From an uncultured Lachnospiraceae bacterium (GTDB lineage Bacteria; Bacillota; Clostridia; Lachnospirales; Lachnospiraceae), in contig CANRGB010000020.1 of assembly GCA_947630005.1 (NCBI GenBank), positions 1 through 32,697 of the forward strand: a stretch of 32,697 nucleotides of DNA, read 5' to 3'. The notes beneath the pieces were generated by a model. That model had not been told where the DNA came from. It saw only the letters and a list, made by a program, of their open reading frames with translations, and did not search any database. The position numbers were made by a program, and so were the translations under genes. Positions 24,084-31,556 of this stretch are shown piece after piece. Numbering within the stretch: position 1 is the stretch's first letter; every line of letters starts with the position of its first letter.

Positions 24084-25286
24084 ATGGCGGACAAAACGAT
24101 TTCTTTCTGCAGAAAGGCGGTTCGGTTTATCCGGGGACGGCTGTGCTTTCTTTTTTTTATGCTGCTTTGCCTGTATCCTGTGTACGGGAAGTTTCTGGAA
24201 CAAAATATAAAGGATCTGACGGGCGTTTCCGCCGCACAGGAGGAGCCTGTTCTCACGGCGGAGAGCATTCTTGACGGCAGCTGGCAGGAAGCGGCCAACA
24301 TGTGGCTTCAGGAGCACATACCCGGCCGCAGGCTGCTGATCCGTCTGCGCAATGAGCTGCTGTACAGCGCGCTTCATACCTCGCCGAACAGCTCGGTCGT
24401 GATCGGGAGGGACGGATCCCTGTGCGAAGGCCATTATCTTTACCGGTGGAACAGTGTGGGGAGCTACAGCGAAGCCTCGGACGAGGAGCTGAGGGAGCAG
24501 GCCGAACTGCTGGCTGACCTGCGGGATCTTCTGCGGTCGCACGGCAAGGATCTGTATCTGCTGCTGGTTCCGTCGAAGCCGCGGTTTTCGGAAGATGTCT
24601 TTCCCTGGTTTATGGATCCGAAGGATCACCCGGATCCGGACGAGTATACCCGCCTGAAGGCGTTCCTGCTGGAAAAAGATCTGCCGGTGGTGGACGGCAT
24701 AAGCTGGATGGAACAGAATGCCGGGCTGCTGGATTCGCCGTTTTTTTATCCGACCGGCGTGCACTGGGATACCTCCTGGGCAATTGCGGTGTGCGCGCAG
24801 CTGATCGAACGGATCCGGGAGGACGGGATCTATGATCCGGGATCTTTATCGGTGCGCGCCGAGCCCTCGGTCAGGATCGTATCCAGCCACGACGACCTGT
24901 ATCAGCTGCTGAACGTGCTGCGTCCGCCCAGAATCGAGAATTACCGGCCGGTGACGGAGGCGGTTCCTGGGAGCAATGTGCCGAACGTTCTGATCCGCGG
25001 GGACAGTTTTATGTACCAGTGCTTCCGTATTCCGTGCATGAAGGGGCTGTTCGGAAATTACTACTATCTTGAAAACGCGGAACAGAAAAGATTCCGTCCC
25101 CAAAAAGGGGACAAAATAACCCCGATTTCTTCGTGGAAGGCCTACGATGAAATCAACCTGCGCCGTATACTGGCGAGGACCGATCTTGTGGTTCTGGAAA
25201 GCACGGAGGCCAGGATGGCCGATTTTTCGATGGGATTCGCGGAGTATCTGCTGCAGAATCCCGGGCTTCTTGGACAGGAGGACTGA
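24084..25286 (+). CDS. AlgX/AlgJ-like SGNH-fold O-acetyltransferase partner
   Basis: The 400-residue protein has a basic N terminus and one membrane helix or uncleaved signal (about residues 18-36), then an extracellular domain of the AlgX/AlgJ/DHHW group. GVHWDTSW carries the catalytic-type His227 and Asp229, and RGDSFM carries the nucleophile-type Asp307-Ser308. In alginate-type systems such proteins take acetyl groups exported by an MBOAT protein and place them on a glycan outside the membrane. The MBOAT gene follows immediately (one base between stop and start), which strongly supports this role. The target could be the polysaccharide encoded upstream or another wall glycan; nothing in the sequence decides this. 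The ATG follows a GAAGGGG site. Confidence 0.85.
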   Translation: MADKTISFCRKAVRFIRGRLCFLFFMLLCLYPVYGKFLEQNIKDLTGVSAAQEEPVLTAESILDGSWQEAANMWLQEHIPGRRLLIRLRNELLYSALHTSPNSSVVIGRDGSLCEGHYLYRWNSVGSYSEASDEELREQAELLADLRDLLRSHGKDLYLLLVPSKPRFSEDVFPWFMDPKDHPDPDEYTRLKAFLLEKDLPVVDGISWMEQNAGLLDSPFFYPTGVHWDTSWAIAVCAQLIERIREDGIYDPGSLSVRAEPSVRIVSSHDDLYQLLNVLRPPRIENYRPVTEAVPGSNVPNVLIRGDSFMYQCFRIPCMKGLFGNYYYLENAEQKRFRPQKGDKITPISSWKAYDEINLRRILARTDLVVLESTEARMADFSMGFAEYLLQNPGLLGQED

Positions 25287-25287
25287 C

Positions 25288-26721
25288 ATGGTTTTTTCAT
25301 CTTCGGTTTTTATTTTTGTCTTTCTGCCGGCGCTGCTCGCCGCGTACAAGCTGGCCGGCCTGGTCAGGGCCGAAGCCGTGCGCGTGAAGCTGCAGAATTC
25401 GATTCTGCTGCTGGCGTCCATGATCTTTTACGGATGGGGAGGCGTGCGGTATTTGCTTCTGGCGCTCGCGCTGGTCGCCGTCAACTGGCTGTGCGGGTTG
25501 TGGCTGGGCTCCTCCTCTGTCGCGGCGCGCCGCAAAGCGGCGCTGTTTTTCGGCGTCGGAACAGATCTGCTGGTGCTTCTGATCTTCAAATACGCCGGCT
25601 TTCTGATCGCGAACGCCGAGAGGCTGGCCGGGGCGCTGACCGGGAACGAAGCGTTTTCCTTCCATGCCCCGCTGATTCCTCTGCCCATCGGGATCTCCTT
25701 TTTTACGTTTCAGATCATTTCCTACCTGGTGGATCTGTATTATGGCAGGATTTCGGTGCAGAGGAATCCTCTGCGCCTCGCGCTGTATGTGCTGATGTTT
25801 CCGCAGCTGATCGCGGGGCCGATCGTCCGGTATACCGCGGTCGAGGCCGCTCTGGACCACCGCACGGTATCCGCGGAGCAGGAAAGCCGCGGACTGCGGC
25901 GCTTTATGATGGGATTTGCGAAAAAGATCCTGCTGGCGAACAATGCCGGGTCGTTTGCCGATTTTATCTTCGCGGCGGAGAATCCGAATTTTCTTTTCGC
26001 GTGGCTGGGCGTGATCTGCTACGCGCTGCAGATCTATATGGATTTTTCCGCCTACTCCGATATGGCGATCGGCCTTGGGCAGGTTTTCGGATTTGAGTTC
26101 GGAGAGAACTTCAATTATCCGTATATCTCCCGCTCCGTGCGGGAATTCTGGCGGCGCTGGCATATCTCGCTTTCTTCCTGGTTCCGGGATTACGTCTATA
26201 TACCGCTGGGGGGAAGCAGGCGCGGGACGGCGAGGACGTACCGCAATCTGCTGATCGTCTTTTTCCTGACCGGATTCTGGCACGGGGCGGCCTGGAATTT
26301 CGTCATATGGGGACTGTATCACGGATTCTTCCTTATTCTGGAGCGGATGGGCCTTGGCCGGCTTCTGGAGAAGCTGCCGGCGGCGGCAGGCCGTCTGTAT
26401 ACGCTGCTGACCGTGCTGATCGGCTGGGTGTTTTTCCGCGCGGAGACGCTGCCAGCCGCCCTGCGGTATCTTGGGACGATGTTTCACTTTTCGCTGTCCG
26501 GGATAAGCGATCCGTTTACGCTGTTCAGGATCACGTATGCGTTTCTCTTTTTCCTCGCGGCCGCTCTGATCCTGTCGGTCCCGATATTTCCGGCGCTTCG
26601 GCGGCGCTTTGGCGGCAGACATCCGTTTCTCGAGAACGCGGGCTGCCTGCTTTTGTTCGGGATTTCCGTCTGCTTTATGACAGGCGCCGACTATAACCCG
26701 TTTATTTATTTTCGCTTTTAG
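25288..26721 (+). CDS. MBOAT-family O-acyltransferase (AlgI/DltB-like)
   Basis: The 477-residue polytopic protein has an N-terminal span FIFVFLPALLAAY and the family segments PIGISFFTFQ, PQLIAGPIVR and FWRRWHISLSSWFRDYVYIPLGG. The invariant catalytic histidine is His332 in FWHGAAWNF. MBOAT proteins carry acyl groups, usually acetyl, across the membrane for transfer to extracellular polymers; the preceding SGNH protein is the likely acceptor-side partner. I start at ATG 25288 because AGGAGG lies seven bases before it; a longer frame from 25147 would overlap the SGNH gene with unrelated sequence. The spacing to hflX downstream is only 17 bp. Confidence 0.94.
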   Translation: MVFSSSVFIFVFLPALLAAYKLAGLVRAEAVRVKLQNSILLLASMIFYGWGGVRYLLLALALVAVNWLCGLWLGSSSVAARRKAALFFGVGTDLLVLLIFKYAGFLIANAERLAGALTGNEAFSFHAPLIPLPIGISFFTFQIISYLVDLYYGRISVQRNPLRLALYVLMFPQLIAGPIVRYTAVEAALDHRTVSAEQESRGLRRFMMGFAKKILLANNAGSFADFIFAAENPNFLFAWLGVICYALQIYMDFSAYSDMAIGLGQVFGFEFGENFNYPYISRSVREFWRRWHISLSSWFRDYVYIPLGGSRRGTARTYRNLLIVFFLTGFWHGAAWNFVIWGLYHGFFLILERMGLGRLLEKLPAAAGRLYTLLTVLIGWVFFRAETLPAALRYLGTMFHFSLSGISDPFTLFRITYAFLFFLAAALILSVPIFPALRRRFGGRHPFLENAGCLLLFGISVCFMTGADYNPFIYFRF

Positions 26722-26738
26722 CTGACAGGGGGAAGCTT

Positions 26739-27980
26739 ATGGAATTATATGAGATGAAAGAGCCCGAGGAGCGCGTGATCCTTATCGGAGTGCAGTCCTT
26801 TGCGGGCGATGATACGGAAAAATCGCTGGAGGAACTGGAAGATCTGGCGGCGACGGCGGGCGCCTCGTCGGCCGGAACGGTAATCCAGAAGCGGGAGAGC
26901 ATTCACCCGGGAACGTATATCGGAAGAGGAAAGATCGAGGAAGTCCGGGATCTGCTGTATGAAACGCAGGCGACCGGCGTCATCTGCGACGATGAGCTTT
27001 CCCCGGTCCAGATGAACAATCTGCAGGAGGAGCTCGGCTGCAAAGTCATGGACCGCACGCTTCTGATCCTGGATATTTTCGCGCGCCACGCGGTGACGCG
27101 GGAGGGCAAGATCCAGGTGGAGCTCGCGCAGCTCCGCTACCGCGCGGCGAGGCTGACAGGACTGGGGAAGTCGCTCTCGAGGCTGGGCGGAGGCATCGGC
27201 ACGAGAGGACCGGGGGAGAAGAAGCTGGAGACGGACCGCCGCGTGATCCGCGAGCGCATCAGCCATCTCAGGCGCGAGCTTGAGGAGGTTGTGCGCCATC
27301 GGGAACTGCTCCGCGCGCAGAGGGTCCGCAGGGAGCAGAAGGTCGTGTCGCTTGTCGGCTATACATCCGTCGGCAAGTCCGCGCTCTTTAACCGCCTGAC
27401 GGGAGCCGGCGTGCTGGAGGACGCGAAGCTCTTCGCGACGCTGGATACGACGACCCGCGCGCTTTTGCTGCCCGGCAAACAGGAGGTGCTGCTGACGGAC
27501 ACGGTGGGATTCATCCGGAAGCTCCCCCATCATCTTGTGGAGGCTTTTAAAAGCACGCTTGAGGAAACCCTGTACGCGGATGTGCTGATCCATGTGGTGG
27601 ACGTCTCTTCGGAACAGATGGAAAACCAGATGCTCACCGTCTATGAGACGCTGCAGGGGCTCGGAATCAGGGACAAGCCGGTGATCACGGTATTCAATAA
27701 GGCGGATCTGCTGACGGAACGCCGCAGCTTCCGCGATTTTAAAGCGGACCGCTCCGTTCTGGCGTCAGCGAAAAGCGGCGAGGGAACCGAGCAGATCAAA
27801 GAAGCGGTCGAGGAGGTGCTGCGCGGACAGAAAATCTATATTGAGCGGCTGTATCCGTATGAGAAAGCGGGAGTCGTTCAGCTGATCCGCAGAAAAGGCG
27901 AGCTGACCGCGGAAGAATACCTTCCGGAGGGGATCGCCGTGAAAGCGTACGTTCCGCTGGATATTTACGGCCAGGTGTGA
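26739..27980 (+). CDS. hflX: GTPase HflX
   Basis: The 413-residue protein has the HflX N-terminal domain (HPGTYIGRGK, then ICDDELSPVQ near residue 90), the Gly-rich signature of the middle part (GGGIGTRGPGE) and a G domain with GYTSVGKS, DTVGF and NKAD motifs. HflX binds the 50S subunit and splits or rescues stalled ribosomes, for example in heat or antibiotic stress. The ATG follows AGGGGGAAGC. It is the last gene of the operon that begins with the O-acetylation pair; this pairing looks like read-through rather than shared function. A stem (27986-28030) follows the stop. Confidence 0.96.
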   Translation: MELYEMKEPEERVILIGVQSFAGDDTEKSLEELEDLAATAGASSAGTVIQKRESIHPGTYIGRGKIEEVRDLLYETQATGVICDDELSPVQMNNLQEELGCKVMDRTLLILDIFARHAVTREGKIQVELAQLRYRAARLTGLGKSLSRLGGGIGTRGPGEKKLETDRRVIRERISHLRRELEEVVRHRELLRAQRVRREQKVVSLVGYTSVGKSALFNRLTGAGVLEDAKLFATLDTTTRALLLPGKQEVLLTDTVGFIRKLPHHLVEAFKSTLEETLYADVLIHVVDVSSEQMENQMLTVYETLQGLGIRDKPVITVFNKADLLTERRSFRDFKADRSVLASAKSGEGTEQIKEAVEEVLRGQKIYIERLYPYEKAGVVQLIRRKGELTAEEYLPEGIAVKAYVPLDIYGQV

Positions 27981-28461
27981 CGGGGCTGCCGCCGTTTTCC
28001 GCTTCCCGGCGCTCCCGGAGGAGGCGGCAGGCCTCCATAACCGCTGCTTTTCCTGCATCCGTTTACAGTCCCGGTTTTCCCGGAACCGGCGGAAGCGTTC
28101 CCGGTTTATGGATAAGGCCGGATACGAACGGGTCCGGAAAACCTGTTGGCAATTTGCACAAAAATTATCCCGCACTCAATCGAACGCATGTTCCCCTTTT
28201 GATTATCGGCTTTTTCCGATTCCGGATTTTGAAAGCGGAAAAAAAGGAATCCGGAAGTGTGGACGCAATAATCAGAACTGTCAGAAATCTTGGAAAATGA
28301 AAAATGCCTGTCTCAAAGTCCGGCGAAAAAGGTTTTTTGCAATCGGACAGAAGGCAGGAATGAATTTCAGGCAGTTCCCGGAAAAGAACGGGAATCGGCC
28401 GCCCGTTCCTTCGGCCGGTATGGGTGAAATGAATAATCTGAAAATTCTGTGAATAATCAGC
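27981..28461. other. Non-coding stretch between hflX and the nrdD control region
   Basis: I find no convincing gene here. Frames up to about 114 codons exist but have poor codon patterns, no ribosome binding site and no family likeness. The stretch holds several inverted repeats: CTGCCGCC/GGCGGCAG (27986-28030) just after hflX, TTCCGGATT/AATCCGGAA (28220-28256), and an interrupted stem with GTCCG/CGGAC in about 28308-28359. It also holds a LexA-type box at 28181. It may contain a small RNA or the remains of a lost gene. Confidence 0.5.
28181..28194. promoter_or_regulatory. LexA (SOS) operator, exact consensus match
   Basis: CGAACGCATGTTCC fits the Bacillus-type LexA/DinR consensus CGAACRNRYGTTYC at all 14 positions. 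No clear promoter is paired with it: on the minus strand a GATAAT (28169-28164) would place the box over the -35, on the plus strand I see no good -10. The nearest gene downstream, nrdD, starts 560 bp away with its own promoter. Confidence 0.65.
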
Positions 28462-28477
28462 CCACTACATCTTGTAT
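28462..28477 (+). promoter_or_regulatory. NrdR-like box 1 upstream of nrdD
   Basis: CCACTACATCTTGTAT matches the palindromic consensus ACACTATATATAGTGT at 11 of 16 positions. It is 39 bp upstream of the nrdD -35. It pairs with a second box whose centre is exactly 31 bp away, the helical phasing known for NrdR, the repressor of ribonucleotide reductase genes. Confidence 0.55.
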
Positions 28478-28492
28478 TTTCGGCAGAAAGAC

Positions 28493-28508
28493 AACATAGA
28501 TATGGTGC
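28493..28508 (+). promoter_or_regulatory. NrdR-like box 2 upstream of nrdD
   Basis: AACATAGATATGGTGC matches the NrdR-box consensus at 10 of 16 positions, ends eight bases before the nrdD -35, and lies three helical turns from box 1. NrdR would bind both when dATP is high and repress nrdD. The two matches are individually weak; the spacing is the stronger argument. Confidence 0.5.
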
Positions 28509-28516
28509 TTTTTCCG

Positions 28517-28545
28517 TTGACTTGAATAATCGGGGGTGCTATACT
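28517..28545 (+). promoter_or_regulatory. Sigma-A promoter of nrdD with extended -10
   Basis: TTGACT (28517-28522), a 17-bp spacer and TATACT (28540-28545) preceded by TGC form a strong promoter. The start site would be near 28552, leaving a leader of about 206 bases before the nrdD start. Confidence 0.82.
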
Positions 28546-28551
28546 TGTTAT

Positions 28552-28757
28552 CACGGACCGCCGGTTTATGTTTCGGAGGCTGTTCTGACAGGCCCGCCTC
28601 AGGGCTCTGTATTCTCCGGAAAAGGGCGGCGCGGCCCGTTTTACAGGTTGTTGTACATGGCCGCGGGGACAGCTGGAACTGCCGCCCGGGCATACTGCGG
28701 ACAGGACCGGAGAGGGCATTACCGGTTCTGCCGGAAAGAGATTTGGGAGGATGTGCA
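28552..28757 (+). other. Long structured leader of nrdD
   Basis: The presumed leader is about 206 bases and GC-rich. It can form GAGGC/GCCTC around an inner CTGT-TCTG-ACAG hairpin (about 28576-28600) and a hairpin with AAAAGGGC paired to GCCCGTTTT (28620-28642, one bulge) that ends in TTTT. I do not recognise a known riboswitch class; a cobalamin riboswitch was considered and not supported. A role in attenuation or nucleotide sensing is possible. Confidence 0.4.
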
Positions 28758-31247
28758 GTGTTTAAAGTAGTTAAAAGGGACGGAGAAATTGCGGCGTTTG
28801 ATCTGTCAAAGATCAGCGGAGCAGTTATAAAGGCATTTGACGCTACGCATATGAACTATAATTCGGATATCACGGATCTGCTCGCGCTGCGCGTGACGGC
28901 TGACTTCCAGCCGAAGATCACGGACGACAAGATTGACGTGGAGAGCATTCAGGACAGTGTGGAGCGGGTGCTCGTGCAGGCAGGATACGCTGATGTCGCG
29001 AAGGCATATATTCTCTACCGCAAACAGCGCGAGAGGATCCGCAATATGAAGTCCACGATGCTGGATTACCGTGAGATCATCAACAGCTACCTCAAGGTGG
29101 AGGACTGGCGTGTGAAGGAGAACTCGACGGTGACCTATTCGGTCGGAGGGCTGATCCTGAGCAATTCCGGCGCCGTCACGGCGAATTACTGGCTGTCCGA
29201 GATCTACGATCAGGAGATCGGGGACGCGCACCGGAACGCGGACATTCATATTCATGACCTCTCCATGCTGACAGGCTACTGCGCGGGCTGGTCCTTAAAA
29301 CAGCTGATCCTGGAAGGACTCGGCGGCATCCGCGGGAAGATCACGTCGGCGCCGGCGAAGCATCTGTCGGTGCTGTGCAACCAGATGGTGAATTTCCTGG
29401 GAATCATGCAGAACGAGTGGGCGGGCGCTCAGGCGTTTTCGTCTTTTGATACATATCTGGCTCCGTTTGTCAAGGCGGACAATCTGAGCTATCCGGAAGT
29501 CAAGAAATGCATAGAATCTTTCGTGTACGGCGTCAACACGCCGAGCCGCTGGGGGACGCAGGCGCCGTTCTCAAACATCACGCTGGACTGGACGGTTCCG
29601 TCCGATCTCGCGGAACTTCCGGCGATTGTGGGCGGAAAGCCGATGGATTTCTGCTACAAGGACTGCAAAAAAGAGATGGACATGATCAACAAGGCCTTTA
29701 TCGAGACGATGATCGAGGGAGACGCGAACGGGCGCGGCTTCCAGTATCCGATTCCGACGTACTCGATCACAAAGGACTTTGACTGGTCCGACACGGAAAA
29801 CAACCGCCTGCTGTTCCAGATGACGGCAAAATACGGCACGCCGTACTTTTCAAATTATATCAACAGCGACATGGAACCAAGCGACGTGCGCAGCATGTGC
29901 TGCCGCCTGCGCCTTGACCTGCGCGAGCTCCGCAGGAAGACCGGAGGATTTTTCGGCTCCGGGGAAAGCACGGGAAGCGTCGGCGTTGTCACGATCAATC
30001 TTCCGCGGATCGCTTATCTGGCGTCCGACGAGAAGGATTTTTACAGCAGGCTCGACCATATGATGGATATTGCGGCCCGCTCCCTGAAGATCAAGAGGGA
30101 TGTGATCACGAAGCTTCTCGAGGAAGGGCTTTATCCGTATACGAAGCGGTATCTTGGTTCCTTTGACAGCCATTTCTCCACGATCGGCCTGGTCGGCATG
30201 AACGAGGCGGGGCTGAACGCCTCCTGGCTGCGCATGGACCTCACGCATCCGGAGACGCAGCGCTTCGCGAAGGATGTGCTGAATCACATGAGGGAACGCC
30301 TTGTCATCTACCAGGAGAAGTACGGAGACCTCTACAATCTGGAGGCTACGCCCGCGGAGTCCACGGCGTACCGTCTGGCGAAACATGACAAGAAGCGCTG
30401 GCCGGATATCATAACGGCGGGCGAAAGCACGCGGACGGCCGACGGCGGGGATGCGGATGCGAGGGTCTACTACACGAACAGCTCCCATCTCCCGGTGGGA
30501 TATACCTCCGATATTTTCGACGCGCTTGATATACAGGATGAGCTTCAGACTCTTTATACGTCGGGTACGGTGTTCCACGCGTTTCTCGGCGAGCGTCTGC
30601 CGGGCTGGAAGTCGGCGGCGGCACTGGTGCGCAGGATCGCGGAAAATTACAGACTTCCGTACTACACGCTGTCTCCGACCTATTCGGTCTGCCAGGAGCA
30701 CGGCTACCTGGCGGGCGAGCAGAAGGTCTGCCCCGTCTGCGGGGCCCCGACCGAGGTTTACAGCCGTATCACGGGATATTACCGCCCGGTGCAGAACTGG
30801 AACGACGGCAAGCTGCAGGAGTTTGAGGACCGCAGGGAATATGATATCGTCAATTCCCGCCTGAAGAGGGGGAGACAGATGGCGAAGGAGCAGCTGCAGC
30901 AGATGCCGGCCGCGAGGAAGCTCGATCTCTGCGAGGAAGTCGCGAAGCGGAAAGGGAAATTTGAGGTTCCGGTCGTCGACGCCGGCCAGTCTGAGACCGT
31001 GCGCTATCTGTTTACCACCAGAACCTGTCCGAACTGCAAAATTGCCAGAAAGATGCTGGGCGACGAGCCGTATACGCTGGTCGACGCGGAGGAGAACCAG
31101 GAGCTGGTCCACAGATTCGGGATCATGCAGGCTCCGACGCTTGTCGTGATGCATGACGGAGCGGTCGACAAATATGTGAACGCGGCGAACATCAAAAAAT
31201 ACGTGAGCGCGATGCGCGAGGAACTGCGCGCGGTCGGAAAGAGATAA
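28758..31247 (+). CDS. nrdD: Anaerobic ribonucleoside-triphosphate reductase NrdD with fused C-terminal thioredoxin-like domain
   Basis: The 829-residue protein has an ATP-cone (residues 1 to about 95, VVKRDGEIAAF) for allosteric control, then the class III reductase core with the active-site pair Cys381-Cys382 (SMCCRLRL). A zinc site follows with Cys645-x2-His648 and Cys658-x2-Cys661, and the radical Gly673 in RITGYYRP. It reduces ribonucleoside triphosphates to deoxy forms without oxygen. After the usual end comes a helical linker and, from about residue 745, a thioredoxin/glutaredoxin-like domain with CPNC (Cys757, Cys760) and a cis-proline in QAPTLVV. This probably supplies the reductant in cis, as expected for thioredoxin-dependent NrdD types. 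I chose GTG 28758 (GGGAGG seven bases upstream); the frame is open further upstream but across the promoter and leader. No nrdG activase gene follows. Confidence 0.94.
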   Translation: MFKVVKRDGEIAAFDLSKISGAVIKAFDATHMNYNSDITDLLALRVTADFQPKITDDKIDVESIQDSVERVLVQAGYADVAKAYILYRKQRERIRNMKSTMLDYREIINSYLKVEDWRVKENSTVTYSVGGLILSNSGAVTANYWLSEIYDQEIGDAHRNADIHIHDLSMLTGYCAGWSLKQLILEGLGGIRGKITSAPAKHLSVLCNQMVNFLGIMQNEWAGAQAFSSFDTYLAPFVKADNLSYPEVKKCIESFVYGVNTPSRWGTQAPFSNITLDWTVPSDLAELPAIVGGKPMDFCYKDCKKEMDMINKAFIETMIEGDANGRGFQYPIPTYSITKDFDWSDTENNRLLFQMTAKYGTPYFSNYINSDMEPSDVRSMCCRLRLDLRELRRKTGGFFGSGESTGSVGVVTINLPRIAYLASDEKDFYSRLDHMMDIAARSLKIKRDVITKLLEEGLYPYTKRYLGSFDSHFSTIGLVGMNEAGLNASWLRMDLTHPETQRFAKDVLNHMRERLVIYQEKYGDLYNLEATPAESTAYRLAKHDKKRWPDIITAGESTRTADGGDADARVYYTNSSHLPVGYTSDIFDALDIQDELQTLYTSGTVFHAFLGERLPGWKSAAALVRRIAENYRLPYYTLSPTYSVCQEHGYLAGEQKVCPVCGAPTEVYSRITGYYRPVQNWNDGKLQEFEDRREYDIVNSRLKRGRQMAKEQLQQMPAARKLDLCEEVAKRKGKFEVPVVDAGQSETVRYLFTTRTCPNCKIARKMLGDEPYTLVDAEENQELVHRFGIMQAPTLVVMHDGAVDKYVNAANIKKYVSAMREELRAVGKR

Positions 31248-31327
31248 GACCAGCGGCATTTTAACCCGGCGCGGCCGCCCGGAAAGACTGCCGGGCGCGG
31301 GATGCGCGGGGATGAGGAAAAGTACTG

Positions 31328-31368
31328 ACAGGCATGGGACTGACAGAGATCCCGTGCCTGTGTTTTTT
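31328..31368 (+). terminator. Rho-independent terminator of nrdD
   Basis: ACAGGCATGGGA pairs with TCCCGTGCCTGT over twelve positions with one G-U, around a ten-base loop, followed by GTTTTTT. This is the clearest intrinsic terminator in the window and ends the nrdD transcript about 80 bp after its stop. Confidence 0.93.
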
Positions 31369-31392
31369 AAGCAAAACACGGCGTAACTTTAC

Positions 31393-31421
31393 TTGACAAT
31401 TTATGCAAACGGGTGTAGCAT
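31393..31421 (+). promoter_or_regulatory. Sigma-A promoter of the amino acid ABC transporter operon
   Basis: A perfect TTGACA (31393-31398), a 17-bp spacer and TAGCAT (31416-31421, four of six) lie 25 bp after the nrdD terminator. The start site would be near 31428. Confidence 0.75.
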
Positions 31422-31427
31422 ACATTC

Positions 31428-31538
31428 TGAATAATGCATATGAAACCTAGGTAAACGATAGGTTATATCGATAAACAGATGCGGACAGATACCGTCCGCC
31501 CTCGGAATCATGAGATGCGCTGAAGGGAGAGAACAGCT
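31428..31538 (+). other. Structured leader before the ABC permease gene
   Basis: The leader of about 110-130 bases contains two clean hairpins: AACCTA/TAGGTT with a nine-base loop (31444-31464) and GCGGAC/GTCCGC with a seven-base loop (31481-31499), then an unpaired purine-rich part leading to GAAGGGAG. The layout looks like a small cis-regulatory RNA, but it does not match any amino acid riboswitch (lysine, glycine, glutamine) or T-box that I know. Confidence 0.4.
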
Positions 31539-31556
31539 ACGGATTGGGAATTTATC

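Noticed and set aside
28108-28452. Possible 114-residue protein between hflX and nrdD
   Set aside because: No ribosome binding site, no family likeness, Lys/Arg-rich translation; it contains the LexA box and several inverted repeats, so the region looks non-coding.
28552-28757. Adenosylcobalamin riboswitch before nrdD
   Set aside because: The expected conserved core and B12-box order could not be found; only isolated look-alike pieces are present.
28536-28757. N-terminal extension of NrdD from the ATG at 28536
   Set aside because: It would begin inside the promoter, and the 74 added residues resemble no NrdD; the GTG at 28758 with GGGAGG gives the normal ATP-cone start.
31428-31556. T-box, lysine, glycine or glutamine riboswitch
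   Set aside because: None of the invariant sequence blocks of these classes is present; only generic hairpins are seen.
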